In this document: one piece after another, positions 16,131 to 23,946 of the stretch
Position numbering within the stretch: the stretch's first letter is position 1
Layout: the number at the start of each line of letters is the position of its first letter
From: Halorubrum sodomense
GTDB taxonomy: Archaea > Halobacteriota > Halobacteria > Halobacteriales > Haloferacaceae
NCBI RefSeq assembly: GCF_900111935.1
Contig: NZ_FOYN01000005.1
Coordinates: forward strand, 62,001-126,000
Reading direction: 5' to 3'
DNA length: 64,000 nt
The notes under the pieces: generated by a model
What the model was told of the DNA's origin: nothing
Seen by the model: only the letters and a program-made list of their open reading frames with translations
Database searches by the model: none
Translations under genes and position numbers: made by a program

Positions 16131-16429
16131 GGGGCGAGATGTATGTCGAGTCGCTCTCGGTGCTTCTGCCGGAGGTCGCCGGAGAGATGCGCGACGAAGA
16201 CGACGCCGAGGCGATGTCCTCCGAGGAGGTCGCGGCGCTCGCGACCGAGCCGCCCGTGGAACTCGATCAGAAGTTCGACGCGGTCGTTTCGGACATGGGG
16301 ATGGAAGAGATGAGCGACAAGCAGGCGCTCCTCCTCTCGACCGCGATCGTCTGCGGCACCGTGCTGCTGAAGGACGGGGACGTGGCCGGGAAGCTCGTCG
16401 GCGCCGCCTCCGAGGAGGTGAGCGCGTGA
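15830..16429 (+). CDS. Acidic provirus protein with PSEGG repeats
   Basis: A 199-residue protein. The first 100 residues are highly acidic and carry three PSEGG motifs like those of the preceding gene. The rest is helical, with MSDKQALLLSTAIVCGTVLLKDGDVAG as a weak hydrophobic helix. ATG 15830 overlaps the upstream stop (ATGA). The shared repeat suggests that the two products interact or arose by local duplication. The role is unknown. Confidence 0.7.
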   Translation: MTDDPTNDDADPDESPEDEAPDKPDEAPSEGGDEGDERPPIDDEERADVDLAAISEEINEEEGDEDPAEEGSESSDETNPDDTQTEGGEKGGETPSEGGSWGEMYVESLSVLLPEVAGEMRDEDDAEAMSSEEVAALATEPPVELDQKFDAVVSDMGMEEMSDKQALLLSTAIVCGTVLLKDGDVAGKLVGAASEEVSA

Positions 16430-16998
16430 TGCTGGGGCTCCAGAAGCAGGCGATGAAGCGGATGATGTCGAACCCCGCGGAGAACGAGCAGATCCGGGCC
16501 TACGCCGGGATCCTCGCCGGGCTCGAACGCGACCAGCGCGAGCAGATGCGACAGCACGCCGAGAATCTCGGCGTCGACCCGGACGAGGTCGGTCTCGCCG
16601 AGCCGCCGGACCCCGAGGAGCGCGTGGCGGAACTCGCCGATGCGGTCGGTGCGCACGTCGTCGGCGACGCGTGGGGACTCTACGTCGACCACCTCGCGCC
16701 GGACGAGCTGGAGAACACCGACCGGGCGGGAGAGTTCGCGGGCGTCGACGCCGACGGATGGAACGCCCAGATCGAGGAGTGGGCGGCGACGTTCCGGGAC
16801 CGAGCCGGGAACGCCGTTGCGGACCGCTCCGACCGCGACCTCGCCGATGTCCACGTTCGCGAGACGTTCGGCGTCGGCCTCGACACCTTCGAGTCGGAGG
16901 TCGTGGAGTTCGAGCCGGGACGCGTCTTTCAGGAGGTAGTTGCGGGGCCGATCGAGACGCACACGGACGCGCTCGCGGCCCTTGACCGGGAGGTGTAG
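16429..16998 (+). CDS. Provirus protein, unknown (189 aa)
   Basis: A 189-residue mostly helical protein starting MMLGLQKQAMKRMMSN, directly before the packaging ATPase. ATG 16429 overlaps the upstream stop (TGATG); GTG 16426 is an alternative. GAGGTGA lies about 8 nt upstream. No membrane segment or known motif is seen. Its place suggests a virion or packaging role. Confidence 0.7.
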   Translation: MLGLQKQAMKRMMSNPAENEQIRAYAGILAGLERDQREQMRQHAENLGVDPDEVGLAEPPDPEERVAELADAVGAHVVGDAWGLYVDHLAPDELENTDRAGEFAGVDADGWNAQIEEWAATFRDRAGNAVADRSDRDLADVHVRETFGVGLDTFESEVVEFEPGRVFQEVVAGPIETHTDALAALDREV

Positions 16999-17001
16999 CA
17001 G

Positions 17002-17826
17002 ATGCACATGCTCGTAAGCGCGGTCTCGGGCTGGGGGAAAGGCTGGCTGGCGCACGCTCTCGCCGAGAAGAACATCAAGGGCGACACCTACGACCGCGTC
17101 GTCGTGCTGGACACGTCCGACGAGTTCCGCGGCCTAGTGAGCAAGGAGACCGGGCCGGGGCTCGCGTCGCACTGGTTCGCCGGCCCTCGCGAGCGGGACC
17201 ACTTCGACCCCGACGTGTGGGGAGACATGATCGACCGGAACGAGGCGCTCGTCGTCGGTCGCCACGTCGACAAAGACGACTGGCAGGATGTCGCTCGCGA
17301 TGTGATCCTCGCGTGCCGTCGGTCCGATCACGACGTGCTGGTCGTCATCGACGAGGCGCACGGGATCGCCCCGGAGCGCGAGGGGTACCCCGACGAGATA
17401 CAGGCGCTCGCGACGGACGGCCGGACCGAGGGTGGCTCGGCCACCTCGTCGATCTGGGTCACTCAACGCCTCGCGCAGCTCTGTAAGAAGGTCGTCGGGA
17501 ACTGTACCGCACGGTTCCTCGGTGCCTATCAGTCCGGTAACGACCTCAACGCGGTGAAGGACGTGCTGGAGTACCCGAAGGAGGCGCACAACACGGGCGG
17601 CCAGTCGGTCCCGGCGCTCCCGGAGAAGCTACACGCCCCCAACGAAGGCGCGATCTCCGTCCGTAAGTGGGTCGAGGAGGGATCGGACGGCGAGCCGCAG
17701 ACGGTCAACTCCGAGTGGATCTACTCGGACGACTCCGGGAAGATCGAGCGCGTCGAGTCGAACCGCTACGAGCCGGAGTGCGACCACGTCGGCGCCGAGG
17801 GGAAACGCATCGAGGTGGGACTGTGA
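17002..17826 (+). CDS. FtsK/HerA-type genome-packaging ATPase
   Basis: A 274-residue P-loop ATPase. The N-terminal phosphate loop is SAVSGWGKGWLA (residues 6-17), where Lys13 is kept but the usual Ser/Thr is Gly14. Walker B is DVLVVIDEAHG. ATSSIWVTQR and GNCTARFLGAYQSGN follow in the order of the FtsK/HerA superfamily. Proteins of this size drive DNA packaging in membrane-containing icosahedral viruses such as SH1 and PRD1. It is followed by a 59-residue protein that overlaps its stop, and a few genes later by the capsid genes. Confidence 0.85.
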   Translation: MHMLVSAVSGWGKGWLAHALAEKNIKGDTYDRVVVLDTSDEFRGLVSKETGPGLASHWFAGPRERDHFDPDVWGDMIDRNEALVVGRHVDKDDWQDVARDVILACRRSDHDVLVVIDEAHGIAPEREGYPDEIQALATDGRTEGGSATSSIWVTQRLAQLCKKVVGNCTARFLGAYQSGNDLNAVKDVLEYPKEAHNTGGQSVPALPEKLHAPNEGAISVRKWVEEGSDGEPQTVNSEWIYSDDSGKIERVESNRYEPECDHVGAEGKRIEVGL

Positions 17827-18002
17827 CCCGGCCCAGTGAAGAGCTAGCGCTATACGGAGAGACAGCAGACAGCTTCCGAGATTTAAAAGAGGAGATTGAG
17901 GAGGTTCGAGGACATGAGGTAGCTAGGGCTCGCGTTGTGGAGGATCTGTTGTTGCTTTATCGGCAGCACGGACTCCCCTACGATGATCCAAGAAAGAGAT
18001 AG
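17823..18002 (+). CDS. Small helical provirus protein (59 aa)
   Basis: A 59-residue protein starting MTRPSEELALYGETADSFRD, helical and charged (DLKEEIEEVRGHE). GTG 17823 overlaps the ATPase stop (GTGA). This N-terminus looks like small haloarchaeal DNA-binding or coiled-coil proteins, but I cannot name a family. Confidence 0.6.
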   Translation: MTRPSEELALYGETADSFRDLKEEIEEVRGHEVARARVVEDLLLLYRQHGLPYDDPRKR

Positions 18003-18084
18003 CTTCCAATTAGTGATCTATGTGTGATAAGATATATTTATTTTAATATTGAAACATGCTTCAGATGGTGAGTCACAAGATACT

Positions 18085-18714
18085 ATGGCCGTATTAAACA
18101 GGGTACAAAGAATGCTTCTTTTGCTATTCAGCATACTAACCGTCTTCCTGTGGGCGGCGATAATATTCAATTATATTAGAGCCAACAATTTCGGGAGCAT
18201 TGTAGCGAGTATCTCTGTTGGTTTAATTTTTAGCCTAAGTAGTTTTGTTTCCTCACGGGGACTGGATTGGGACTTACTAACAAAATCTTATAGAAAATTG
18301 AATTATGATGTTATTTTTGCCCCAGGTGATAAAATCACCTCACACTGGGCCGTTAGTCGTCTACTCCATCTACTTTTTTTCTCTACAGTCATATTACTAC
18401 TAGCGGATAATTCCGTAATTAGTGGTCAAAATTGGCTGATTGCGTTAACAACAGCAACAACAATTGTCACAATAGAGGTGGTACTGGAATTTATTACTTC
18501 AAAAGACAATCGTGATGTCGAAATAGTGGCACCATACAGCTATACGTATGCTGGCGTCTCCAAAAGACCGCGTACTTTGGGCGAGATCCAACAATCAGGT
18601 GAAGAATCCCAAACAGAAAGTACGGTGAAATCCAATCTAGTTGAGTTAGAAAAGAGTGGGCATATTGAGTCCAAAAAAGTCTCTGGAGAGAAAGTCTGGT
18701 GGATAAAACAATAG
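18085..18714 (+). CDS. AT-rich four-helix membrane protein with C-terminal winged-helix-like end
   Basis: A 209-residue protein encoded by markedly AT-rich DNA. Hydrophobic segments lie near residues 10-29, 38-56, 95-111 and 117-135, and the C-terminal 55 residues (TLGEIQQSG...VKSNLVELEKSGHIESKKVSGEKVWWI) resemble a winged helix. ATG 18085 is chosen; TTG 18049 would add 12 residues. An AT-rich TATA region lies at 18029-18045. Composition and its place between ATPase and capsid genes mark it as an acquired accessory gene. The function is unknown. Confidence 0.7.
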   Translation: MAVLNRVQRMLLLLFSILTVFLWAAIIFNYIRANNFGSIVASISVGLIFSLSSFVSSRGLDWDLLTKSYRKLNYDVIFAPGDKITSHWAVSRLLHLLFFSTVILLLADNSVISGQNWLIALTTATTIVTIEVVLEFITSKDNRDVEIVAPYSYTYAGVSKRPRTLGEIQQSGEESQTESTVKSNLVELEKSGHIESKKVSGEKVWWIKQ

Positions 18715-18756
18715 CTGTAATTCATATACAGTTCCCTAATCCATTTAAATCCAAAG

Positions 18757-18772
18757 TAACAAGTACTTGTTA
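18757..18772. promoter_or_regulatory. Perfect 16-bp palindrome before the virion operon
   Basis: The sequence taacaagtacttgtta equals its own reverse complement. It lies immediately upstream of a strong TATA box and looks like an operator for the late genes. Confidence 0.7.
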
Positions 18773-18774
18773 AA

Positions 18775-18785
18775 ATTTATAAAAA
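18775..18785 (+). promoter_or_regulatory. TATA box of the virion operon
   Basis: The sequence atttataaaaa follows the palindrome directly. The first virion gene starts at 18868, so the transcript would have a leader of about 60 nt containing a small hairpin (18841-18855) and a five-codon reading frame at 18785. Confidence 0.6.
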
Positions 18786-18867
18786 TGATCATAGCTCACT
18801 GATACTCAACTTCTTTCAATTTTCTGGGGCGGCCTATCACAAACGGACCCCGTTTCGCTCCGCTCGC

Positions 18868-19176
18868 ATGGCCTACGACGTAACGGCTGGCTTCGACAAG
18901 CTGGCTGATCAGCAGTTCATGATGGACGCCGGCGCGGTCGGCGGCGGCGTCCTCGCAGGAGAATCGCTCGGATACCTCGCTGGCGGACGCGAGGTCGCCG
19001 GCTTCAACGTCCCCTCGGAACTCGGCGGCGTCGCCGTGATCGCCGGCGCCGAATACGCGCCGATGATCGACGGGCGGACGAAGCGACACGCGCAGGTCGG
19101 CGGCGGCGTCGCGATCATCCTCTCCCTGATGGAGCGTTTCGGTGTTCGCGACTCCCTGAATGAGGTGTTCGCCTGA
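18868..19176 (+). CDS. Small membrane virion protein, VP12-like position
   Basis: A 102-residue protein with glycine-rich hydrophobic stretches (GGGVLAGESLGYLAGG, GGVAVIAGAEYAPM, GGGVAIILSLM). It is the gene directly before the two capsid genes, the place taken by the small membrane protein VP12 in SH1-like viruses; that match is by position only. Its stop overlaps the ATG of the next gene (TGATG). Confidence 0.65.
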   Translation: MAYDVTAGFDKLADQQFMMDAGAVGGGVLAGESLGYLAGGREVAGFNVPSELGGVAVIAGAEYAPMIDGRTKRHAQVGGGVAIILSLMERFGVRDSLNEVFA

Positions 19177-19697
19177 TGGCGGACATCTACATTTCGAACG
19201 GCTCGGAGTCTGACATCGTCGTTCAGCACACGAACGCGGCCGGGATCGAGCGGGCGACGCCGATCCTCGAAATCGACCCGGAACGCGGGACCTTCGTCCG
19301 TCTTCTGAACCGTGTGGCGCGGGGCGAAGAGATCGGGATCCCGGTCTACTTCAAGCTCCGCGACTCGAACGGCGACCCGCTCCCGACGAACACGCTCGTC
19401 AAGTTCGAGCTGGAGCGCGCCGGCGGCGACGACCAGTACAAGGTGAGCGAGGAGGTCAAGCAGATCAGCTTCTGGAACTCCAACGACATCACCACGCAGC
19501 GCGACGTCGACAACATCGACAACGCGAAGGTGACGCTGGAGTACCCGGAGGCCGCCAGCGAGGACGGCGCGGCGCCGTTCCACGACGTTCGCGACGTGGA
19601 CTCGTTCTACGTCTCGGTCGAGTCGGCCGCCGAAGTCGACTGGTCGCGGTCGGAGTTCTACTTCGACACGGCCGCCATCGAGGAGGGTTCGCGGTAG
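19176..19697 (+). CDS. Putative small major capsid protein, VP7-like
   Basis: A 173-residue protein rich in beta strands, with the stretches GIPVYFKLRDSNGDPLPTNTLVKFEL, quoted in part as FKLRDSNGDPLP, and SFYVSVES. SH1-lineage viruses build their capsid from two small single-beta-barrel proteins, VP7 (about 185 aa) and VP4 (about 232 aa), encoded next to each other. This gene fits VP7 by size, order and residue pattern, and follows the packaging ATPase by a few genes. The match is by eye. Confidence 0.7.
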   Translation: MADIYISNGSESDIVVQHTNAAGIERATPILEIDPERGTFVRLLNRVARGEEIGIPVYFKLRDSNGDPLPTNTLVKFELERAGGDDQYKVSEEVKQISFWNSNDITTQRDVDNIDNAKVTLEYPEAASEDGAAPFHDVRDVDSFYVSVESAAEVDWSRSEFYFDTAAIEEGSR

Positions 19698-20423
19698 ATG
19701 TCCGACGTGATGGACCGGCTGGCGGACGCGAACGTTCGGAACACGACGCTCGCGCCGCGCCAGTTCGAAACGTCGACCAACTCGCAGGGGTCGCTCTCGG
19801 ACATCGCGGCGCTCGTCGCCGACACCGCGCTCGCGCTCCGGACCGGGCGCAGCAACCCGCTCCGGATCGCGATCCCGGCGTACCAGTCGTTCACGACGGC
19901 GGGCGACGGGAGCGATCAGACGTTCCAGGTCACCCACGACCTCACCGAGTGCCCGGACACGCAGGACGTGGTGGTCTGGTTCGACGACGCCTATCAGGGG
20001 TCGCCGAAGTCGGTCAACCACGACACCGACGAGTTCACCGTTTCGGGGCCGGGGTCGGCGGTCACCGTTCACGCCTACTACATCGCCGGAGACGCGGCGT
20101 CCTTCGATATTCGGAAGAAGACGCCATCGGCGAAGACCACGAACTCCGAGAAGCTCTACGAGGTCAACCTCGGGCTGCTCCACGACGCGAACCAGTCCGA
20201 GCAACCGGAGTTCCTCGAGCTCAACGAGTCGAAGCTCCAGCGGTTCCTCGCGAGCGACATGGAGCTGACCGCGCGACTGAAGGCACCGTACCAGATCCGT
20301 TGGACGGACCCGGACGGGGACGGCACGGAGCCGACGAACGCGCTCCTTCAGGTGCCCGCCCAGAAGTCCAACGGCGAGATCAGCGGGCTCACGTCGGCCA
20401 TCAGCGCCGACATGGGCCGGTAG
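19698..20423 (+). CDS. Putative large major capsid protein, VP4-like
   Basis: A 241-residue protein starting directly after the stop of the VP7-like gene (TAGATG). A helical N-terminus (LSDIAALVADTALALRTGR) leads into NPLRIAIPAYQSFTT and a run of beta strands (QDVVVWFDDAY, FTVSGPGSAVTVHAYYI), consistent with a beta-barrel capsid protein of the VP4 type. Adjacent VP7/VP4 genes define the SH1/HHIV-2/SNJ1 lineage, in which the two proteins form vertical barrels on the capsid. The match is by size, order and pattern. Confidence 0.7.
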   Translation: MSDVMDRLADANVRNTTLAPRQFETSTNSQGSLSDIAALVADTALALRTGRSNPLRIAIPAYQSFTTAGDGSDQTFQVTHDLTECPDTQDVVVWFDDAYQGSPKSVNHDTDEFTVSGPGSAVTVHAYYIAGDAASFDIRKKTPSAKTTNSEKLYEVNLGLLHDANQSEQPEFLELNESKLQRFLASDMELTARLKAPYQIRWTDPDGDGTEPTNALLQVPAQKSNGEISGLTSAISADMGR

Positions 20424-20436
20424 CGAGGGCTGTTTC

Positions 20437-20703
20437 ATGTCCGATTTTTCGACGACAGTCAACGGCGATCCGTGGCAGAGCCCGTCCATCAGCGACGGCC
20501 CTGTGACTACGATGGGGAACAGCACGGCTCAAACGACCGGTCTGGAGACCAGCACCGAGGTGGTAAACATCGAGTCCCCGATCGCGGCGTGGCTTGAAGA
20601 CTCGAAGTGGTCACGCGAGGATCTGCGACTGCTCACGGACATCATCGGCGCGATCGGGACGCTCGGGTTCCTCTACCTCGCCCTCAACGGGGTGAATGCC
20701 TGA
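20437..20703 (+). CDS. Virion-region membrane protein with TEV motif
   Basis: An 88-residue protein. The C-terminal part (LTDIIGAIGTLGFLYLALNGV) is one membrane helix. Residues 34-45 read TGLETSTEVVNI, a motif shared with the starts of the genes at 20703 and 21162. It follows the VP4-like gene, where SH1-like viruses also have a small membrane protein. Its stop overlaps the next ATG (TGATG). Confidence 0.7.
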   Translation: MSDFSTTVNGDPWQSPSISDGPVTTMGNSTAQTTGLETSTEVVNIESPIAAWLEDSKWSREDLRLLTDIIGAIGTLGFLYLALNGVNA

Positions 20704-20798
20704 TGGGGTCGACCTGTAACACGGAGGTCGAGAACCTCGACGACACCGAGATCAAGCGCCTCAAGCAAGAGGTGCTGGGGGACGAAAACGATGAATAG
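20703..20798 (+). CDS. 31-aa microprotein with TEV motif
   Basis: The frame MGSTCNTEVENLDDTEIK... is 31 codons long. It starts inside the upstream stop (TGATG) and overlaps the next start at 20791 by 8 bases, so the spacing implies translation. The N-terminus resembles that of the gene at 21162 (MGLDTNTEVQQI). It may be a capsid linker peptide or a shortened copy. Confidence 0.6.
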   Translation: MGSTCNTEVENLDDTEIKRLKQEVLGDENDE

Positions 20799-21162
20799 CG
20801 TCCCCGAACCGGCCGAGAACGACCGGCCGCTCAACCAGCCCGAGACGGTCACGCTCGATCCCGGCGACCGGGCGACGGTCACCTACGAGGCGCAACAGCG
20901 GACGGGCGGCGGGTTCGTCCTGCCGACACTCGCGATCTCGAAGCACCCCGAGAGCATCTACAAGGCGACGGTCGACGACTCCGAGGTGATCTACCCGGAG
21001 TCGGCGGTCCCGCCGACGGACATCGACGACAAGGCGATCACGTTCGCCCCGGCCTACTCGTTCAGCCGGTCGCTCACCTGCGAGGTCACGAACCTCAGCG
21101 ACGCGCGACGCCGGTACACGGTACAGCCGATCGGCTTCGAGCGGACCGGAGGAGGAGAATAA
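20791..21162 (+). CDS. Beta-rich virion-region protein (123 aa)
   Basis: A 123-residue protein with a strand-rich pattern (PETVTLDPGDRATVTYEAQQ, TCEVTNLSDARRRYTVQPIGFERT, shown in part as RRYTVQPIGFE) and no membrane helix. It resembles an immunoglobulin-like or jelly-roll domain, perhaps a vertex or minor capsid protein. Its TAA overlaps the next ATG (TAATG). Confidence 0.65.
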   Translation: MNSVPEPAENDRPLNQPETVTLDPGDRATVTYEAQQRTGGGFVLPTLAISKHPESIYKATVDDSEVIYPESAVPPTDIDDKAITFAPAYSFSRSLTCEVTNLSDARRRYTVQPIGFERTGGGE

Positions 21163-21554
21163 TGGGACTTGACACCAACACGGAGGTTCAACAGATTCGG
21201 AAGGTACAGAACGAGCAGGGCGAGCAGGTCTCCCCAGCCACGGAGAACCAGCAGAAGGAGATCGCCGACCGGGTAGGAAACCACGACGGTCTCACGCAGT
21301 TCACGTACTCGACCGGCTCGACCTCGGCCGAGGCGCTGCCGTCGAACGCGGTGCCTGACGGTGTTGAGGTGCTGGTGGAGTGGAAGGAGACCAACGCCGG
21401 CAACGTCTACGTAGGCGACAGCGACACGCAGGAGGCGGCACTTACCGGCGTCGGAGACGGCCGCACGTTCCGCGTGTCGGATACCTCGGTGATCCACGTT
21501 CGGACGCCGACCGCTGGCGACGCCGTGGTTGTGACGTTCGAGGTGGACGGATGA
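21162..21554 (+). CDS. Virion-region protein with TEV motif and beta domain
   Basis: A 130-residue protein. The N-terminus MGLDTNTEVQQIRKVQNEQG is helical and shares the TEV motif with two upstream genes. The rest (FTYSTGSTS...GVEVLVEWKET...VVVTFEVDG) is beta-rich. The start overlaps the upstream stop, and the next gene overlaps its stop (ATGA). It is probably a spike-base or minor capsid protein. Confidence 0.65.
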   Translation: MGLDTNTEVQQIRKVQNEQGEQVSPATENQQKEIADRVGNHDGLTQFTYSTGSTSAEALPSNAVPDGVEVLVEWKETNAGNVYVGDSDTQEAALTGVGDGRTFRVSDTSVIHVRTPTAGDAVVVTFEVDG

Positions 21555-22327
21555 CGGGGATTAACAGCGGCGGCGGCGGCGGGTACGACTACGTAGAGGC
21601 CGCCTATCCGTCCGATCCGGATGAAGGCGAGAGCCTATATCACACCGATGAGAACCGCGCGTTCGTCTACAACGGCAGCGCATGGGTCGAGCAGACGGTT
21701 ACGGACCACTCCCAACTGTCGGGAGTCGGCCCGGACACGCACCACCCGCAAGACCACGGAAACGAGGACCATACGGCGACGTTCGAGACCGAGAGCGGGG
21801 CGCAGAGCCGCGTCGACGACCACGCCGTCGACGCAGACGCCCATCACGCAAAGACTACCAGCTCGTCGGAACTGACGGACGTTAGCCCGGACAGCGATGC
21901 CTCGGCGCATCATGGCCGGTACACGGACAGCGAGGCGGCGAACGCGGCGCCCGTCGATGACGTGAACGGTCAAACCGGCTCTGTGAGTATCTCATACTCG
22001 GCAGACCAAACCGGATACAACAACGTCACGAGCAGCAGATCGCTCGATACAAGCTACACAAATAACACCGGAAACCCTCTTATCGTCGCTGTCGAGGTCG
22101 GTCCTGACGGGAATTGTTCTGAGTTTGATGTCGGTCTTAACACAGGGGGAACATACAATATCGACATATTCGGCCTGAATCTATCGAGCGGTACGATAGA
22201 CGAGTTCAGTAACTTCGGGGTGTCTGGTATCATCCCGCCCGGTGCGAGTTACACCGTGTCGGCCAACGCAAACGGAGCCAACCCCCAGCTTTACCGCTGG
22301 AACGAATCGGAATTAAAGATATCATGA
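21551..22327 (+). CDS. Spike or fibre-like protein
   Basis: A 258-residue protein. A Gly-rich start (INSGGGGGYDYVEA) leads into YHTDENRAFVYNGSAWVEQ, a fibre-like repeat; a His-rich middle (HHPQDHGNEDHT, DADAHHAKT, SAHHGRYTD) then leads to VDDVNGQTGSVSISY, a phrase often seen before the tip of phage fibres. The last 100 residues (Asn, Thr and Ser-rich) are encoded by lower-GC DNA, as expected for an exchanged receptor-binding tip. Host recognition is the likely role. Confidence 0.7.
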   Translation: MTGINSGGGGGYDYVEAAYPSDPDEGESLYHTDENRAFVYNGSAWVEQTVTDHSQLSGVGPDTHHPQDHGNEDHTATFETESGAQSRVDDHAVDADAHHAKTTSSSELTDVSPDSDASAHHGRYTDSEAANAAPVDDVNGQTGSVSISYSADQTGYNNVTSSRSLDTSYTNNTGNPLIVAVEVGPDGNCSEFDVGLNTGGTYNIDIFGLNLSSGTIDEFSNFGVSGIIPPGASYTVSANANGANPQLYRWNESELKIS

Positions 22328-23160
22328 CGTACACACAACCTATCACCGGCGGCGGATCGGGCGGTATGACCAGTACGGACACCGACGACAGCGACGGCTC
22401 CGGATCGTTCTGGGATCAGGACGTGGAGACTTCGCAGGGAGACGACGCCGACCCGTCCGACGCCGGAGTGACGGACAACACGCCGGAGGACGACGACAGC
22501 GGCGGCTACACGCCGCCGTCGAACTACTCCAGCAACGACGGGTACGTCGGTGACGATAACGACTGGGACGGCAGCGACAGCGACACATCGGATGACGACG
22601 GCACCAGCAGCGGCTACGTCTCGATCACGAACGACGGGACCGACTCGACCGTAAACGACGCCGACGCGAGCGACGGCAGCGACGGCAGCACGACGTGGGG
22701 CGACGACTCGGACGGAAGCGACGGGAGCGACTCGTGGGATGTCGACACCAGCACGGACGACGACGGCGACGACTGGGAGGACAGCGGGTCGGGAGGCGGC
22801 TACGTCTCGATCACGAACGACGGCACCGACTCCACGGTCAACGACACCGATCCGGTACAGGGGGACGACGCCAGCGACAGCGAGGATGCGGCGTCGGACG
22901 GCATCTGGGGCGAAGGCGACGGCTCCGCGCCGGACAACTCGGACGAGTCGAACAGCGTCGACGTGGGAGAGCAGATCGACGCCGCGCTCGCCGAGCAGCG
23001 CGCCGCCTACGAGGCGCAGATGGCGTCGCTGATGGAGTCCATGCCCGTGCCCGACCAACTCGGCGGCGCCGACTCCGGCGGCGGCCTCTCGCCCGTTCTC
23101 GGGGGGACCGCCCTGCTCCTCGCCGGGGCCGGCGCCCTCTACGTCGGAGGGGGCGACTGA
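22324..23160 (+). CDS. Ser/Asp/Gly-rich surface or anchor protein with internal repeat
   Basis: A 278-residue low-complexity protein. A 15-residue phrase, GYVSITNDGTDSTVN, occurs twice (DNA 22612-22659 and 22798-22845). It ends in a helix near GTALLLAGAGALYV, so it is anchored in a membrane. It is syntenic with the large repetitive VP2 of SH1-like viruses but much shorter; that link is only by position and composition. The start overlaps the upstream stop (ATGA). Confidence 0.65.
   Translation: MTYTQPITGGGSGGMTSTDTDDSDGSGSFWDQDVETSQGDDADPSDAGVTDNTPEDDDSGGYTPPSNYSSNDGYVGDDNDWDGSDSDTSDDDGTSSGYVSITNDGTDSTVNDADASDGSDGSTTWGDDSDGSDGSDSWDVDTSTDDDGDDWEDSGSGGGYVSITNDGTDSTVNDTDPVQGDDASDSEDAASDGIWGEGDGSAPDNSDESNSVDVGEQIDAALAEQRAAYEAQMASLMESMPVPDQLGGADSGGGLSPVLGGTALLLAGAGALYVGGGD
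22612..22850. repeat. Two direct copies of about 50 bp in one gene
   Basis: Near-identical copies lie at about 22612-22664 and 22798-22850, differing mainly at third codon positions (cgacgggaccgactc versus cgacggcaccgactc). They encode the repeated GYVSITNDGTDSTVND phrase. Confidence 0.8.
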
Positions 23161-23732
23161 TGCCCGGAGCGCAGGGCGTTCAGATCGAGGATGTCGATCT
23201 GCCGGATTCGCTGGGTCCGGGTGACTCCGCGACGGCGCGGATCGACATGACGAACACGAGCAACTTCATCAACCCGTGGAACGCCAACCGCTGTAACGAG
23301 GGCAACAACTACGGGCTGCTCGTCGAGGGCGTGCTGGTCGGCCCGGACGGTGAGGAGTTCGTCGGCGATACCGTCTGCGCGAAGCAGCACGACATCGTCG
23401 CCTCCTACGAGGCCACGTCCGAGGTGACCTTCGAAGCGCCCGAGAGGGACGGCACGCACCGATACGACGCGTTCGTTCGGATGGCCGAGACGGGCGAGGA
23501 GTCGAGCCGGCTGTCGGAGTCGGTCGACGTCTACGGCGACAGCGGGGACGCGCCCGAGGAGGCGCCGGACGACGCGGGTGAGGGGCCCGGTTCGGACGAT
23601 CTCGCGTGGCCGACTGGCGGAGAAAGCGGCGTTCAGACCCGGATTCAAGCTGCCGCCGCGATCGCGCTGCTGTTCGGCGGGATGTATGTCGCCGGACAGC
23701 TCTTCGACATCCAGCTCGGGGGTGGTGCCTGA
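23160..23732 (+). CDS. Membrane-anchored beta-sandwich virion protein
   Basis: A 190-residue protein. The front 130 residues (LPDSLGPGDSATARIDMTNTS, YGLLVEGVLVGPDGEEF, YEATSEVTFEAP, quoted in pieces) have the pattern of a CARDB/Ig-like domain. The end (AAIALLFGGMYVAGQLF) is one membrane helix. ATG 23160 overlaps the upstream stop. It could be a vertex or membrane protein of the virion, resembling VP5 by position only. Confidence 0.65.
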   Translation: MPGAQGVQIEDVDLPDSLGPGDSATARIDMTNTSNFINPWNANRCNEGNNYGLLVEGVLVGPDGEEFVGDTVCAKQHDIVASYEATSEVTFEAPERDGTHRYDAFVRMAETGEESSRLSESVDVYGDSGDAPEEAPDDAGEGPGSDDLAWPTGGESGVQTRIQAAAAIALLFGGMYVAGQLFDIQLGGGA

Positions 23733-23733
23733 C

Positions 23734-23946
23734 GTGACCCCGACCGTTCAGTACGTGATCGCAGTTGCGGCCGCGATTACGGCAACTGCGGCCGTCGGGA
23801 CGCTGGGGATCGCGGTCTCCATGTGGCGCAACCAGAAACGGATACTGCGGACGGTCTTCGGCGCGGAGCAAAACGAGGCGTGGAACGGGCTCATGGAAAT
23901 GGTTCTTCGGCATCGCGAGGTGCTGGAGGAGGAGGGTCACCTGTGA
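23734..23946 (+). CDS. Small membrane protein (70 aa)
   Basis: A 70-residue protein with an N-terminal membrane helix (YVIAVAAAITATAAVGTLGIAVSM) and a charged cytoplasmic tail (HREVLEEEGHL). GTG 23734 lies 1 nt after the upstream stop; GTGs at 23722 and 23725 are alternatives. The next GTG overlaps its stop. The place fits VP10-like small membrane proteins. Confidence 0.6.
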   Translation: MTPTVQYVIAVAAAITATAAVGTLGIAVSMWRNQKRILRTVFGAEQNEAWNGLMEMVLRHREVLEEEGHL

